DNA of 64,000 nt from Serpens sp035497915 (GCF_035497915.1 NZ_DATJCS010000045.1:1-64000); one strand, 5' to 3'. Counted from the first letter of the stretch, positions 35,272 through 43,746 are shown. The notes: generated by a model not told the origin, from the sequence alone. Program-made: numbers and translations.

Positions 35272-37515
35272 ATGCAGATTGCAGACTTTAGGCTGGTGGA
35301 TAGCCTGAGCCATAAAGACTTCGAGCACTTTGTGAAGGATCTCCTGCTTGCTTCAGGCTGGCAGGACGCATTTGTCACAGAAGTTGGTAGCGATTATCGA
35401 TTTGGTGATGGAGGGGTGGACATATTTGCTTACCGCGACGGGCGTAAGTTTGCCGTGGAGGTCAAACAACGGGATATAAACACGACTGTCGATGTTAGCG
35501 CCCTGAATCAGCTTGTTACCGGTGCTCGGCTCGCCGATGTAAAGCAGATGATTCTGGTTACGAACTCTTATTTTACATCCGAGGTGAAAGTAAGGGCCTT
35601 GCGTCTAGGTGTCGAGCTGATTGACCGGGATGCTTTGAAAAACTTGTTTGTGGTGCGCGGTTCAGAAATTGGTCGAAGAATCAAACCACGCGAGTATCAG
35701 ATAGATGTGATTGAGCAAGCACTGGAGCAGTTCGATAAAGGCAAACGGAAGCTGCTGATTGAGATGGCTACCGGGCTAGGCAAAACCTACACAGTTGCGT
35801 TGCTGATCAAACAGTTACTCGAACGTGCGGAGGGGCGGCAGCGCGTGCTATTTATCGCTCACCAGATCGAGATACTACTTCAGTCGGTGACCGCTTTTAA
35901 GAACGTACTTGGCTTTGGGCGCTACAGCTTTTCTGCCTGCTTCGCGGGCGCTCGTCCCGAGAATACTGATTTGGTCTTCGCCAGCTTTGACACGTTGTAT
36001 GGCCAACTAACCGAACTGGCAGCGGATAGCTTTGAATATGTAATCATTGATGAGGCCCACCACACCCCGGCAAAGACTTATGCGAGCGTTGTGGAGCACT
36101 TCCGCCCACGTCTTCTTATTGGTCTGACAGCAACGCCTTGGCGCACCGATAACAAAAGCGTTAGCGACTTCTTTGGCGGTGTAGACGGCCATATTGGCCG
36201 CTATGACCTAATATGGGGGTTGCAGAATAAAAAATTGGCTTTTCCGAAGTATCTAGTTTTGCTCGATGACATTGACCAAGATCGTATTGACCAGCTGGAG
36301 AGCGGCTTGTCGGTCGCGGACCTAGATAAACGACTTTTCCTGCACAAGAAGGATCAGGAAGTTGTGCGCCTGATTGAGGCCACAATTAAGCAGAAGCAGA
36401 TAGCCTATGTAAAGGGAATCGTCTTCTGCCGGAACATTCGGCATCTACGGCATCTTTTAGGCTTTTTCGAACCCGGTACCGCTACTAGCGTGCATTCGCG
36501 CATGCCGGATAATGAAAGACGAGAGAATATACGAAAGTTCCGAGAGGGAGACCTGAAATATATATTGGTTTGCGACCTATTTAATGAAGGGATCGACATA
36601 CCTGAAACAAATTTGCTAGTTTTTATGCGCTACACAGGATCTAAGACAATATGGCTACAACAACTGGGCCGCGGCTTGCGAAAGACGAATAATAAGGAGT
36701 GTGTCCATGTGCTCGACTTTGTGGGATCACTGGATCGCCTTAAGGATGTTCAGCAGTTGGCTAAAGCTGTGCGCAGCAAGAAAATAAATAGGCTGAAAGA
36801 AGGCGATTTGGATGAGCTTCGCGAAGATCAGTACGATCTGCACGATGACACAATTGAGGTTACTTACAGCCAGTCAGCGGCGCGTGTACTGGAACTGATT
36901 GCAAGCTTAAAGTACCGACTAAATAGCCGTGAAGAATTAATCGAAAAACTCAGGCATTACCGACTAACCAACGGCAATGTGCCTTCTATTGACGCCCTAG
37001 AGAATAGCCTTGAAGACATCTCTTTGGATCAGGTGGCCACACACTTTGACTCTTATCAAGGATATCTCCAAGCTGCTTTCGGCATGAATCTTGATGATAG
37101 CTCTATTAGTAACGCCGTAGCTCAAGCATACGCCTCCTATCAAGAGAGGCACGGAGTAGCACCCAGCCCAAAGGCTTTATCTTTGGAGTTTCAGTACAAA
37201 ACGTTGCCGTGGCTCACAGCAGCGGAAATATCTTCATTAGTTAATAGGTTAGCATCTGCAAATGCGCTAGCAAAAATCACTCAGGTCGAGCAAAAGACCT
37301 CTGGGCCAGAGGCGATTACAGCGCATGGCAAAATTTCCCAAGCTGTCTCAGCACCTCAAGTTGCCGAGGACCGGGTACAGCTTGACCTGCTTGCTAAATA
37401 TCGTGGAATTGTAAATAGTCGCGCAGACCTTCTGAAATTACCTAAAGAACAAATCGACCTTATAACTGCCGCATTTCGCTCCACATCGGTGTTTTTGGTA
37501 CGATTGAGAGGTTAG
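35272..37515 (+). CDS. Mrr-type nuclease-superfamily 2 helicase fusion, candidate defence effector
   Basis: 747 residues; AGGAG lies before the ATG. N-terminal domain (about 1-130) is an Mrr-like PD-(D/E)xK nuclease: HKDFEHFVKDLLLASGW, GDGGVDIFA (Asp 50), and FAVEVKQRD (Glu 63, Lys 65). The helicase core follows: Walker A EMATGLGKT (about 164-172), DEAH box IIDEAHH (Asp 260), TATPWR (286-291), FNEGIDIPETN, and motif VI QLGRGLR (Arg 467, Arg 470). The C-terminal about 240 residues are helical and unassigned. It resembles restriction (Res-like) helicases but no methyltransferase is nearby. Codon use is AT-rich compared with the host. Likely cleaves or remodels invading DNA (inference). Confidence 0.88.
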   Translation: MQIADFRLVDSLSHKDFEHFVKDLLLASGWQDAFVTEVGSDYRFGDGGVDIFAYRDGRKFAVEVKQRDINTTVDVSALNQLVTGARLADVKQMILVTNSYFTSEVKVRALRLGVELIDRDALKNLFVVRGSEIGRRIKPREYQIDVIEQALEQFDKGKRKLLIEMATGLGKTYTVALLIKQLLERAEGRQRVLFIAHQIEILLQSVTAFKNVLGFGRYSFSACFAGARPENTDLVFASFDTLYGQLTELAADSFEYVIIDEAHHTPAKTYASVVEHFRPRLLIGLTATPWRTDNKSVSDFFGGVDGHIGRYDLIWGLQNKKLAFPKYLVLLDDIDQDRIDQLESGLSVADLDKRLFLHKKDQEVVRLIEATIKQKQIAYVKGIVFCRNIRHLRHLLGFFEPGTATSVHSRMPDNERRENIRKFREGDLKYILVCDLFNEGIDIPETNLLVFMRYTGSKTIWLQQLGRGLRKTNNKECVHVLDFVGSLDRLKDVQQLAKAVRSKKINRLKEGDLDELREDQYDLHDDTIEVTYSQSAARVLELIASLKYRLNSREELIEKLRHYRLTNGNVPSIDALENSLEDISLDQVATHFDSYQGYLQAAFGMNLDDSSISNAVAQAYASYQERHGVAPSPKALSLEFQYKTLPWLTAAEISSLVNRLASANALAKITQVEQKTSGPEAITAHGKISQAVSAPQVAEDRVQLDLLAKYRGIVNSRADLLKLPKEQIDLITAAFRSTSVFLVRLRG

Positions 37516-37519
37516 TAGT

Positions 37520-39979
37520 ATGCAGGATACTCTCAATATTAGGGCAGCAGCTCGCTCTCTGAAAGAGCAGATGGTCGATTCTAGTCTGATCCCCGCAACG
37601 GAAGTATCAACAAAACTGGATATTCTGGTCGCCCGACTGGATATTCAAGAGCTCCTTATTTTGCGCACGCTCCCGGCTTTCCAGGAGCTGCTATCTCTGA
37701 TCGAGCACAATTCCACCTCACACATAGAACAGGAAATGCTCAATCCTGCAGATGAGCATCAGGACATCAAAGACAATTATCCATTAATTTGTTCTCAATC
37801 GGACCTGTCAGTGACTGATTCCCAACCTGGTCTCCCCCATCCGAAGACGCCCATTGACGATGTTCGCCTAGGCGGTCGCTTCGATAAATTAATTAATAGA
37901 TTATGCCGCAGCGCAAGCAAAAGTGCTGAAATTTCAGCTTTCGAGCGCCTTGAGGATATTTTGAACCTCCCAATAGATAGCCTGCTCAAACTTGACGGGG
38001 TCGGTAAAGCATATAGAGATGACTGGCAGGAACTTAAAGTCCTGTATATGCAGGCAACTGAATTCTTACCACCTCCAGAGCTAGAAGCTATGGCTGAGCC
38101 AATCGAGTTCGTTCGAGATGACATGCGACTCAACCTCACGCAACTGGACACTGCCGACCTCAAAGTTATTGCCAAGCTTGAGCGAGTTATAGGCCGTGCT
38201 GATATCCGCGCTATTTTGAGCTTTGAGTCTTTTGAAAAAGAAGGAGAAGGTAGGATTGTCGGTCGCACCCGCAGCCGACTATTACAGGTGCGGGCGCGAC
38301 TTTCCTCGGAACTGCAAAAAATTGCAGCGGGCGACTTGAACTATCATGCCGCCCCATCCTCCTTGATAACCGCCACAAGGCAATCGTTTGAGTCAGTAGC
38401 TGCGTTGGGCGAGTACTTGTTAGGTCAGTTGGACAATTTTTTGGCGACCCTCGATGAGAAAAGCCAAATAATTTTTCAACACCGATGGGGGTTTGTTGAC
38501 GAGCGCTTGACCCTTTCCGAGATTGGTCAAAAATACGATGTTTCCCGAGAGCGAATTCGGCAACTGGAAAGCAAAATTAACGAGCAACTAAATAGTTACC
38601 TTGCCCTGGATAACGCTGAGATTTGGCATGCGGCAATGAACTTGCCTTTACACGAGCTACGCGTTGAAATGGCAGATCTCTTCGGCTGCTTCGCAGAGCC
38701 GGCACATTTCCATGATTTTCTGGCATTCGTAAGCCAGGGCCATATTGCCTCTAAAGGCTCATCGCCCCGCCCGCCATTATCTATCCTAGATAATTTTTTT
38801 GCCATGCACGGTTCAGTAGCTGATAAAGATGATGTTCTTCAATATCTTCAACAAGTGTTGAGCTCGGATCTAAAGGATGCAGCCGATGTGCTGCATTTTC
38901 TTCATGCACAGGGACAATTGGCACTTGAAAACTACCAAGTACGTCCACTAAGGCTAGGGAAGCACGAGGCAGCCGCGGCCGTGCTCAGTGAGCATCCGAA
39001 CGGCCTGCCCTGGCTGGATATAGCAAGGCATGCGAACCAGCGCGGCATCTCCAACAGTCCGTTTTCAGAAAAGATCGCTGGGCATGGATTGCAGGATTCA
39101 GAACTAATGTATGTCTCAGGGAAAGGGATATACCGACACACCCGCTTTGTCGACTTTACCACCCTCGACGAGCCCGCCATTTTTCGCGACCTGAACACCT
39201 ATTTCGCCACCAGCGCAAGGGACGTTGCACATTTAAATGAAGCCCATGCGGCCATGCCTGATCTACGTAAGCTTGACTATTATATACTCCGCTATGTAGT
39301 CAAGATGCGCGGAAAATCCAACGGCATTTACTTTAATGGCAAATCACAGGCTGACTCCATCAGCCTGAACCCTGAATTTGAATTGTTTTCGCAGAAAAAT
39401 GTGATTCTGGAGGCGATGCGAAAAAGCAAAGGCCCTTTGACTAAAAATGAGATTGCTCAACTTATAAAAAGCCGCAGCTCCCGGCATGCAACGCTTTATC
39501 TAAACGAGCTAATGGCAGCTAACCAAGTAGTACAAGTCGACCGCATGCTTTACACCACATCAGAGATTGCTTACGAAAAGGTCGACCTAGGCGCTATGCG
39601 CTGTGCGATTGAGACGGTTCTGCGGCGGCACGATCAGCCTGTAGATCCATCAATCATTCAGTGTGAGTTGAATATCCTGCAGGGTGAAGCCTACTCAAAA
39701 TACTTTTACAATTCCCTTGCCCGCTATTTTTCCCAGCAAGGGTATTGGCAGCGCCGCAGCAGCCTTTTTTCTCTGCAACCTATTTCCTTTGCAAGCTTAA
39801 CTGATGCGATAAATAGACTTTGCAAACCTGAGGACAGCATTGAGCAAAACATTGAATCTCTACGCCTAAAGATCTCAATCAGTGAAGAGGCTGCCAGAGT
39901 ATCGCTTTACAACTGGAAGGCCGCGAAAGCACGAATCTCAGACAGCTGTGACTCTCCTGAGCTTGAGGATGATTTTTAG
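37520..39979 (+). CDS. Large sigma-70 region-4-like HTH protein, partner of the Mrr-helicase
   Basis: 819 residues. It starts four bases after the helicase stop with AGAGG upstream, so the two are co-translated. Residues about 150-172 (LKLDGVGKAYRDDWQEL) look like a helix-hairpin-helix. Residues about 311-357 closely match sigma-70 region 4 (TLSEIGQKYDVSRERIRQLE against RpoD TLEEVGKQFDVTRERIRQIE), but there is no region 2. Two later winged-helix-like segments (about 481-545, EAAAAVLSEHPNGLPWLDIA; about 625-690, VILEAMRKSKGPLTKNEIAQ) resemble HARE-HTH modules. Low GC. Probably a DNA-binding or sensing subunit; function not established. Confidence 0.8.
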   Translation: MQDTLNIRAAARSLKEQMVDSSLIPATEVSTKLDILVARLDIQELLILRTLPAFQELLSLIEHNSTSHIEQEMLNPADEHQDIKDNYPLICSQSDLSVTDSQPGLPHPKTPIDDVRLGGRFDKLINRLCRSASKSAEISAFERLEDILNLPIDSLLKLDGVGKAYRDDWQELKVLYMQATEFLPPPELEAMAEPIEFVRDDMRLNLTQLDTADLKVIAKLERVIGRADIRAILSFESFEKEGEGRIVGRTRSRLLQVRARLSSELQKIAAGDLNYHAAPSSLITATRQSFESVAALGEYLLGQLDNFLATLDEKSQIIFQHRWGFVDERLTLSEIGQKYDVSRERIRQLESKINEQLNSYLALDNAEIWHAAMNLPLHELRVEMADLFGCFAEPAHFHDFLAFVSQGHIASKGSSPRPPLSILDNFFAMHGSVADKDDVLQYLQQVLSSDLKDAADVLHFLHAQGQLALENYQVRPLRLGKHEAAAAVLSEHPNGLPWLDIARHANQRGISNSPFSEKIAGHGLQDSELMYVSGKGIYRHTRFVDFTTLDEPAIFRDLNTYFATSARDVAHLNEAHAAMPDLRKLDYYILRYVVKMRGKSNGIYFNGKSQADSISLNPEFELFSQKNVILEAMRKSKGPLTKNEIAQLIKSRSSRHATLYLNELMAANQVVQVDRMLYTTSEIAYEKVDLGAMRCAIETVLRRHDQPVDPSIIQCELNILQGEAYSKYFYNSLARYFSQQGYWQRRSSLFSLQPISFASLTDAINRLCKPEDSIEQNIESLRLKISISEEAARVSLYNWKAAKARISDSCDSPELEDDF

Positions 39980-40310
39980 TGAGTATCAACAAAATTCGAC
40001 TTTCAATAACATGATGTGCCATACAACTTTTCTAGTGAAATTTGCGGCACCTTGGTCAGATTCTATATGACTCGTACAATATTGGAGCAATTTCAATTCA
40101 CTATTGACTGAAGGTGAAGTATTTTTCTGCCAGGAGTGCGGCACCAGAAGCCTTTACTGCCGCCCCAGTAAACACTGAGCTTCACATTTATCATTATACA
40201 GTTCGACATTCCTAACGAACCCGATTTCAACGAGGTTTCCAGCTTTCCAAGCGCCAGAACTTGCTGTTTTTTCAAACAGAATTGGTTGAAGATAGACGCT
40301 AATCCGTCCC
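39980..40310. other. AT-rich gap after the cargo operon
   Basis: No convincing gene. A minus-strand frame at 40093-40338 (81 codons, MGNCRNIFLRDGLASIFNQF...) has no recognisable family and overlaps the next gene's end, so it is doubtful. GC content rises again near 40.3 kb, marking the right edge of the imported module. Confidence 0.4.
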
Positions 40311-40601
40311 TTAGGAAGATATTCCTGCAATTCCCCAACTCTTCTCCTTCCCCAGCCGCGTCACAATCAGCCTCACCGTCAGCCCGTAGTAGTAGCGGCT
40401 GTGCGGGGAGTGCTCGGTCAGATGCTCATGCACAAACCACTGCAGGTGCTTGAGCTGCCAGCGCCAAGGATTGTCGAGCTGCCAGCGCTGCTGGATCGCC
40501 GCCTGGATCAGGCGTGCCTGGTTGAGGTGTCGTTGCCGGGTGGCGTGGGCGCCTTTGAGCACGGCGGTGAGGAATAGGGCCATGTCAACCGAGGGTTTCA
40601 T
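40311..40601 (-). CDS. Small integrase-associated protein
   Basis: 96 residues. MKPSVDMALFLTAVLKGAHA then TRQRHLNQARLIQAAIQQRW reads like the N-terminal helical DNA-binding (SAM-like) part of a phage integrase without a catalytic domain. It lies 11 bases downstream of the second tyrosine recombinase on the same strand, so the pair is probably one operon. The last dozen residues fall at the compositional boundary and may have been altered by insertion of the AT-rich module. Role presumably accessory to recombination (inference). Confidence 0.6.
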   Translation of the reverse strand: MKPSVDMALFLTAVLKGAHATRQRHLNQARLIQAAIQQRWQLDNPWRWQLKHLQWFVHEHLTEHSPHSRYYYGLTVRLIVTRLGKEKSWGIAGISS

Positions 40602-40612
40602 GGTTTCCCTCC

Positions 40613-41584
40613 TTAGCGACCGAGGCTGCCGACGTAGGCGGCAACCACGTCGATGCGGTGGTGGCCGAGTTCCTGGCTGAGCTGCTGACGCGCTTCGCGG
40701 TCCAGTGTCCGATCGGCACAGCGGCCGCCGTTGACCGGCGCCCCCGATCCGGTGAGCTGCTGGTAGCGCTCGCAGGCGTAGGCGGCGCGCAGGTCGTGAA
40801 AGCCCTTCAGGCCGTGCGCGTGCAGCAGCTCGCGTGCCGGGCGGATCTGCCGGTCGCGAAACTGCACGTAGCGCTCATCGGGTGCGAGCAGGTTGCGGCT
40901 GCCGGTCGGCGAGGCTTCCCTGGCCTGGTGCAGAGCATCGCGCACGCCGGGCGTGGCCTCGATCCAGCGCGGCGCGCCGGCGCCCTTGCGGCCACCCTTG
41001 GTGCCGTCCTGGATGTTGATGCGGCCCTGCTGTTCGGCTTCACGCTCCAGGCGCGGCAGGTCGGCGAGGATCGTCTCGCGCAGGCGCATGCCGGTTTCCC
41101 GAGCCAGGTGCACGATGGCGGCGACCCGCTCGTGGCCCTGCTGATGCAGCGCCTGGCTGAGACGCTCCAGCTGAACCCGATCCTGACCCGGCGGTGGCGC
41201 CTGGCGCACCGTGCAGCGGTACAGGCCCAGCGCCTGGCTGGGGCTCGGCAGCCGCACCTGGTGATCCCCGCGCAGCGCCTCCAGGGTGCGGTTGACGCTG
41301 GACAGCCGGTTCTGCGCGGTGGCGATGGCCAGCCGGCCCTGTTCGACTTCACCACGAAGATGGCTGGCATAGTCCTGCAGGGTGTCGCGGCTGATCTGTC
41401 GGGCATCGTTGCAGCCCGGCCCCTCCGAAGAGCGGCACCAGTCGGCGAAGCGCTGCCAGCGCTCCGTGTGCGCCTGCACGGTGGCGTAGCGCCCGGCGCC
41501 GAACAGCTCGCGCAGCGCCTGTGGGCCGGCATAGCTGAGCTGGCGGCCGTAGCCGAAATTGCGCTTGTTCTGTCCTGCACGCAT
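40613..41584 (-). CDS. Second tyrosine recombinase (Integrase_1 type)
   Basis: 323 residues starting MRAGQNKRNFGYGRQLSYAG. An N-terminal SAM-like core-binding region runs to about 130 (YATVQAHTERWQRFADWCR). The catalytic domain has the first Arg in ARETGMRLRETILADL, a HDLR-type box in KGFHDLRAAYACERYQ, and LGHHRIDVVAAYVGSLGR with the Tyr nucleophile. It seems to belong to the Phage_int_SAM_2/Integrase_1 group rather than the P4-like group of the other integrase. It lies inside the island, not at its end, so it may mark an older or nested element. Confidence 0.82.
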   Translation of the reverse strand: MRAGQNKRNFGYGRQLSYAGPQALRELFGAGRYATVQAHTERWQRFADWCRSSEGPGCNDARQISRDTLQDYASHLRGEVEQGRLAIATAQNRLSSVNRTLEALRGDHQVRLPSPSQALGLYRCTVRQAPPPGQDRVQLERLSQALHQQGHERVAAIVHLARETGMRLRETILADLPRLEREAEQQGRINIQDGTKGGRKGAGAPRWIEATPGVRDALHQAREASPTGSRNLLAPDERYVQFRDRQIRPARELLHAHGLKGFHDLRAAYACERYQQLTGSGAPVNGGRCADRTLDREARQQLSQELGHHRIDVVAAYVGSLGR

Positions 41585-41830
41585 GGCGAATCTCCTGATC
41601 CATTGCTCGATCCCTTTCCCCCACGCCTTCCGCCTCGGCTGCTGAGTGTTATCAGGGTGGCAAGGCCCCTGCGCCTGTGGGGATGTCCTCTAACGCGGGA
41701 CAGACGGCTCGGTACGACCCCGAGCACGGGCATGAACCCAACGATCCGGCCTCCTGAACTGCCCGAAGGCAGCGGCGGGGGGAGGCTGCGCCGGCTGACG
41801 AGACCGGCACGCGGGGTTGGGCGGGAGTAG

Positions 41831-41917
41831 CGCGGCAGTCGCACCGGTACCAGCCTGAGGGTCGCTCAGGTGCTCCGAACAGCGGAGCGTTGGCACCGAT
41901 AGCGAAGTCGCGGCAGT
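41831..41917. repeat. Direct repeats enclosing a predicted three-way junction
   Basis: CGCGGCAGT at 41831-41839 and 41909-41917 flank a nested fold. Outer stem CGGTACCA (41845-41852) pairs with TGGCACCG (41891-41898), 7 of 8. Inside are CCTGAG/CTCAGG with loop GGTCG (41854-41870) and GCTCCG/CGGAGC with loop AACAG (41872-41888). Only 1-2 unpaired bases join the helices. Confidence 0.55.
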
Positions 41918-42001
41918 GCAAAACGGCTGTTGTCAGCCGGATTGTCATTGGGAGAAAGCGCCGAATGCCGCGTGGGACAAGGGCTGGGGAGGTGTGTTTC
42001 G

Positions 42002-42034
42002 CGCCCGTCTCTGTGTGGGGCACAGAGACGGGCG
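42002..42034. repeat. Perfect 14-bp inverted repeat
   Basis: Arms CGCCCGTCTCTGTG and CACAGAGACGGGCG pair completely around a TGGGG loop. No T-run follows on either strand, so it is not a standard terminator. It lies in the structured region between the two integrases. Confidence 0.8.
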
Positions 42035-42331
42035 TGGGCTGATTTCAGCGCAGGGCGTGAAAACTACCCGGGCAGGTAAAGGCACGGCAGGTGGCCGTCG
42101 GGAAAAGGTGGACGCCTGGCTGACGTCGGAGAGTAGAAACAGCATCCATCGCCGAATGGGTACGGCGACCGTGCGCGATGACGGACGCGGAGCGCACTGG
42201 TTTGAACCACCGCGAAGCGGCGTAGCCTTGAAGGTTCGGGCTACCTGGGCGCTGTCAACAACAGCGACTTGCCCCGTCAATAAAGCAGGCCGTGCGGTGG
42301 GCCGTCAAGGTCGGAGAGGCATGCGGAACGG

Positions 42332-43738
42332 TCAGCCGCGTCGTTTCGACAGCAGGACAATATTCTCGTTGATACCGCCCTCCTTCAGCCGATCCAGGTA
42401 CCGTCCCCACTGCTCCAATGCGGCCCGTTTCTCGGGCAAGTACGAGTAGCGGTCATAGTGTTTCTGCTGTACTCCGCTGCGTCCGTGCGACAGCAACCAG
42501 GCACGCACCTCCGCACTTACCCCTTGGGAAGCCAGCAGGGTTTCGACCGTCACGCGGACATTTTTCCAAGTAAAGGGTTGGGCTTTACCCGCTGCGGCAA
42601 GCACGCTACCCGCCTCGGAAAAAATCTTCGACAGGGTTGCATCGTTCGCCGCGCGCCCCGGCACCAGGGCTAAAGGACCCGGGCCAAGGCGATCCCGGAA
42701 CAGGGGCTCCATGATTTCACGGATGCGCGGCGTGATCGGCAGCAAGTGAGCCCAGGCCTGAGCCTTGCGACCCTTGGCATCCAGGAGGGCGATCGTGTCT
42801 TCCGTCACATCCTCCCACCGCACCGCGCAGATCTGTCGCAGCCGCTGCCCACCCAGATAGATCAGGGCGTTTGCGGCAGCCCGGTTCCGCTCTGGAAGGG
42901 TATCCAGGTAACGCAGCAGTTCCGCCAGCTCAGCCGGCTCCAGTGACTCGGTGTTTCCGCCACCAGTGCCCTCGATGACCGGGATGTCTCGTGCCGGGTT
43001 TGAGCTGATCGCGAACAGCTTGCCGCCGTGTGCCAGGCGCTCGGGCGAGAGGTGGCTTTTCACCGCGTGACTGAAGGCCGCCCGCAGGTAGCGGCGCAGC
43101 TTGTCCGTGGTAGTCCGCATTCCGTTACTGGCGCTCCCACCCGCCTTGTTACCGATTCCCCTTCTGCTGGGTTTGCGCCGCAGCACCCCGGCCAGGATGA
43201 GCTGAATGTCCTCCGGCTGGATCTCCGCCGCCGGCCGAGCGATCAGTTCGGAGTGATGATCCCGCACATGCGACTTAAAGATGTTGTGCACTTCACGAGC
43301 GCTACGCTTGCCGCTCTTTTCCATGTGCTCAACGTATCCATCCAGCAGGTCTCCGAAACTGCCGCGCTTGGCCGCCCGTTCTTCTTCGCGACGCAGGCGT
43401 TCCCGCTCTGCTTCAGCTGCGGCCAACTCCTCGGCCTGCTGTTTCAGGTAACGGGCCAGTCCGCCAGCGGATTCCGCTGCGGTGGAGATGCGTAATGCCT
43501 CAACACGCAGCTCGCTGAGTGTGCGCTCCTGCGTTTCGGGTACGGGTTTGCGCGAGAGGATTCCGAGCGGCAGGCGGTTGTCGGTGCTGGCCGTCCGCTC
43601 GCGATAGAAGGCAAGGATGGTTCCGGACGCTTTGCGCTCCAGCAGCAGGGTGCCCTTCCCGCGCGAACCGACCGGTTCGGACTGGCGCGTCTTTACCGCA
43701 TGGGCCTCCATTTCGGTCATCCGGGAGCGCTTGGCCAT
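42332..43738 (-). CDS. Island tyrosine integrase (adjacent to attR)
   Basis: 468 residues from MAKRSRMTEMEAHAVKTR. N-terminal arm-binding region (GKGTLLLERKASGTILAFYR) is followed by a long charged helix (about 85-125), then a core-binding domain (FGDLLDGYVEHMEKSGKRSA). The catalytic domain has LGGQRLRQICAVRWEDV (first Arg), NVRVTVETLLAS (second Arg, with Asn where His is usual), and LLSHGRSGVQQKHYDRYSY with Tyr as likely nucleophile. An upstream in-frame start is rejected as it would run through the arm-site repeat. It is the enzyme expected to use the 45-bp tRNA att sites. Confidence 0.9.
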   Translation of the reverse strand: MAKRSRMTEMEAHAVKTRQSEPVGSRGKGTLLLERKASGTILAFYRERTASTDNRLPLGILSRKPVPETQERTLSELRVEALRISTAAESAGGLARYLKQQAEELAAAEAERERLRREEERAAKRGSFGDLLDGYVEHMEKSGKRSAREVHNIFKSHVRDHHSELIARPAAEIQPEDIQLILAGVLRRKPSRRGIGNKAGGSASNGMRTTTDKLRRYLRAAFSHAVKSHLSPERLAHGGKLFAISSNPARDIPVIEGTGGGNTESLEPAELAELLRYLDTLPERNRAAANALIYLGGQRLRQICAVRWEDVTEDTIALLDAKGRKAQAWAHLLPITPRIREIMEPLFRDRLGPGPLALVPGRAANDATLSKIFSEAGSVLAAAGKAQPFTWKNVRVTVETLLASQGVSAEVRAWLLSHGRSGVQQKHYDRYSYLPEKRAALEQWGRYLDRLKEGGINENIVLLSKRRG

Positions 43739-43746
43739 GTTTCCAC

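Larger units (their letters stand above)
41585..42331. other. GC-rich structured region between the two integrases
   Basis: About 750 bases with no believable gene: overlapping frames on both strands have no ribosome sites or family motifs. It contains a compact three-way-junction fold (41845-41898) flanked by direct repeats CGCGGCAGT (41831-41839, 41909-41917), and a perfect 14-bp inverted repeat (42002-42034). It could hold a recombination site or a structured RNA. Confidence 0.6.

Noticed and set aside
37520..39979. Alternative sigma factor encoded by the island
   Set aside because: Only a region-4-like segment is present; regions 2 and 3 needed for -10 recognition and melting are missing.
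35272..39979. Classical type I or type III restriction-modification system
   Set aside because: No methyltransferase or HsdS-type specificity gene is encoded anywhere in the island; the partner is an HTH protein instead.
40093..40338. 81-codon minus-strand ORF after the cargo operon
   Set aside because: No family, no good ribosome site, overlaps the end of the small integrase-associated gene; kept only as a remark on the gap.
41652..42280. Minus-strand ORFs (123 and 111 codons) upstream of the second recombinase
   Set aside because: Overlapping each other in different frames, low-complexity Pro/Arg/Ser composition and no ribosome sites; the DNA seems selected for structure rather than coding.
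41916..42449. 177-codon plus-strand ORF in the inter-integrase region
   Set aside because: Runs antisense into the integrase 3' end, has no ribosome site or recognisable motif and alternative frames on both strands are equally open.
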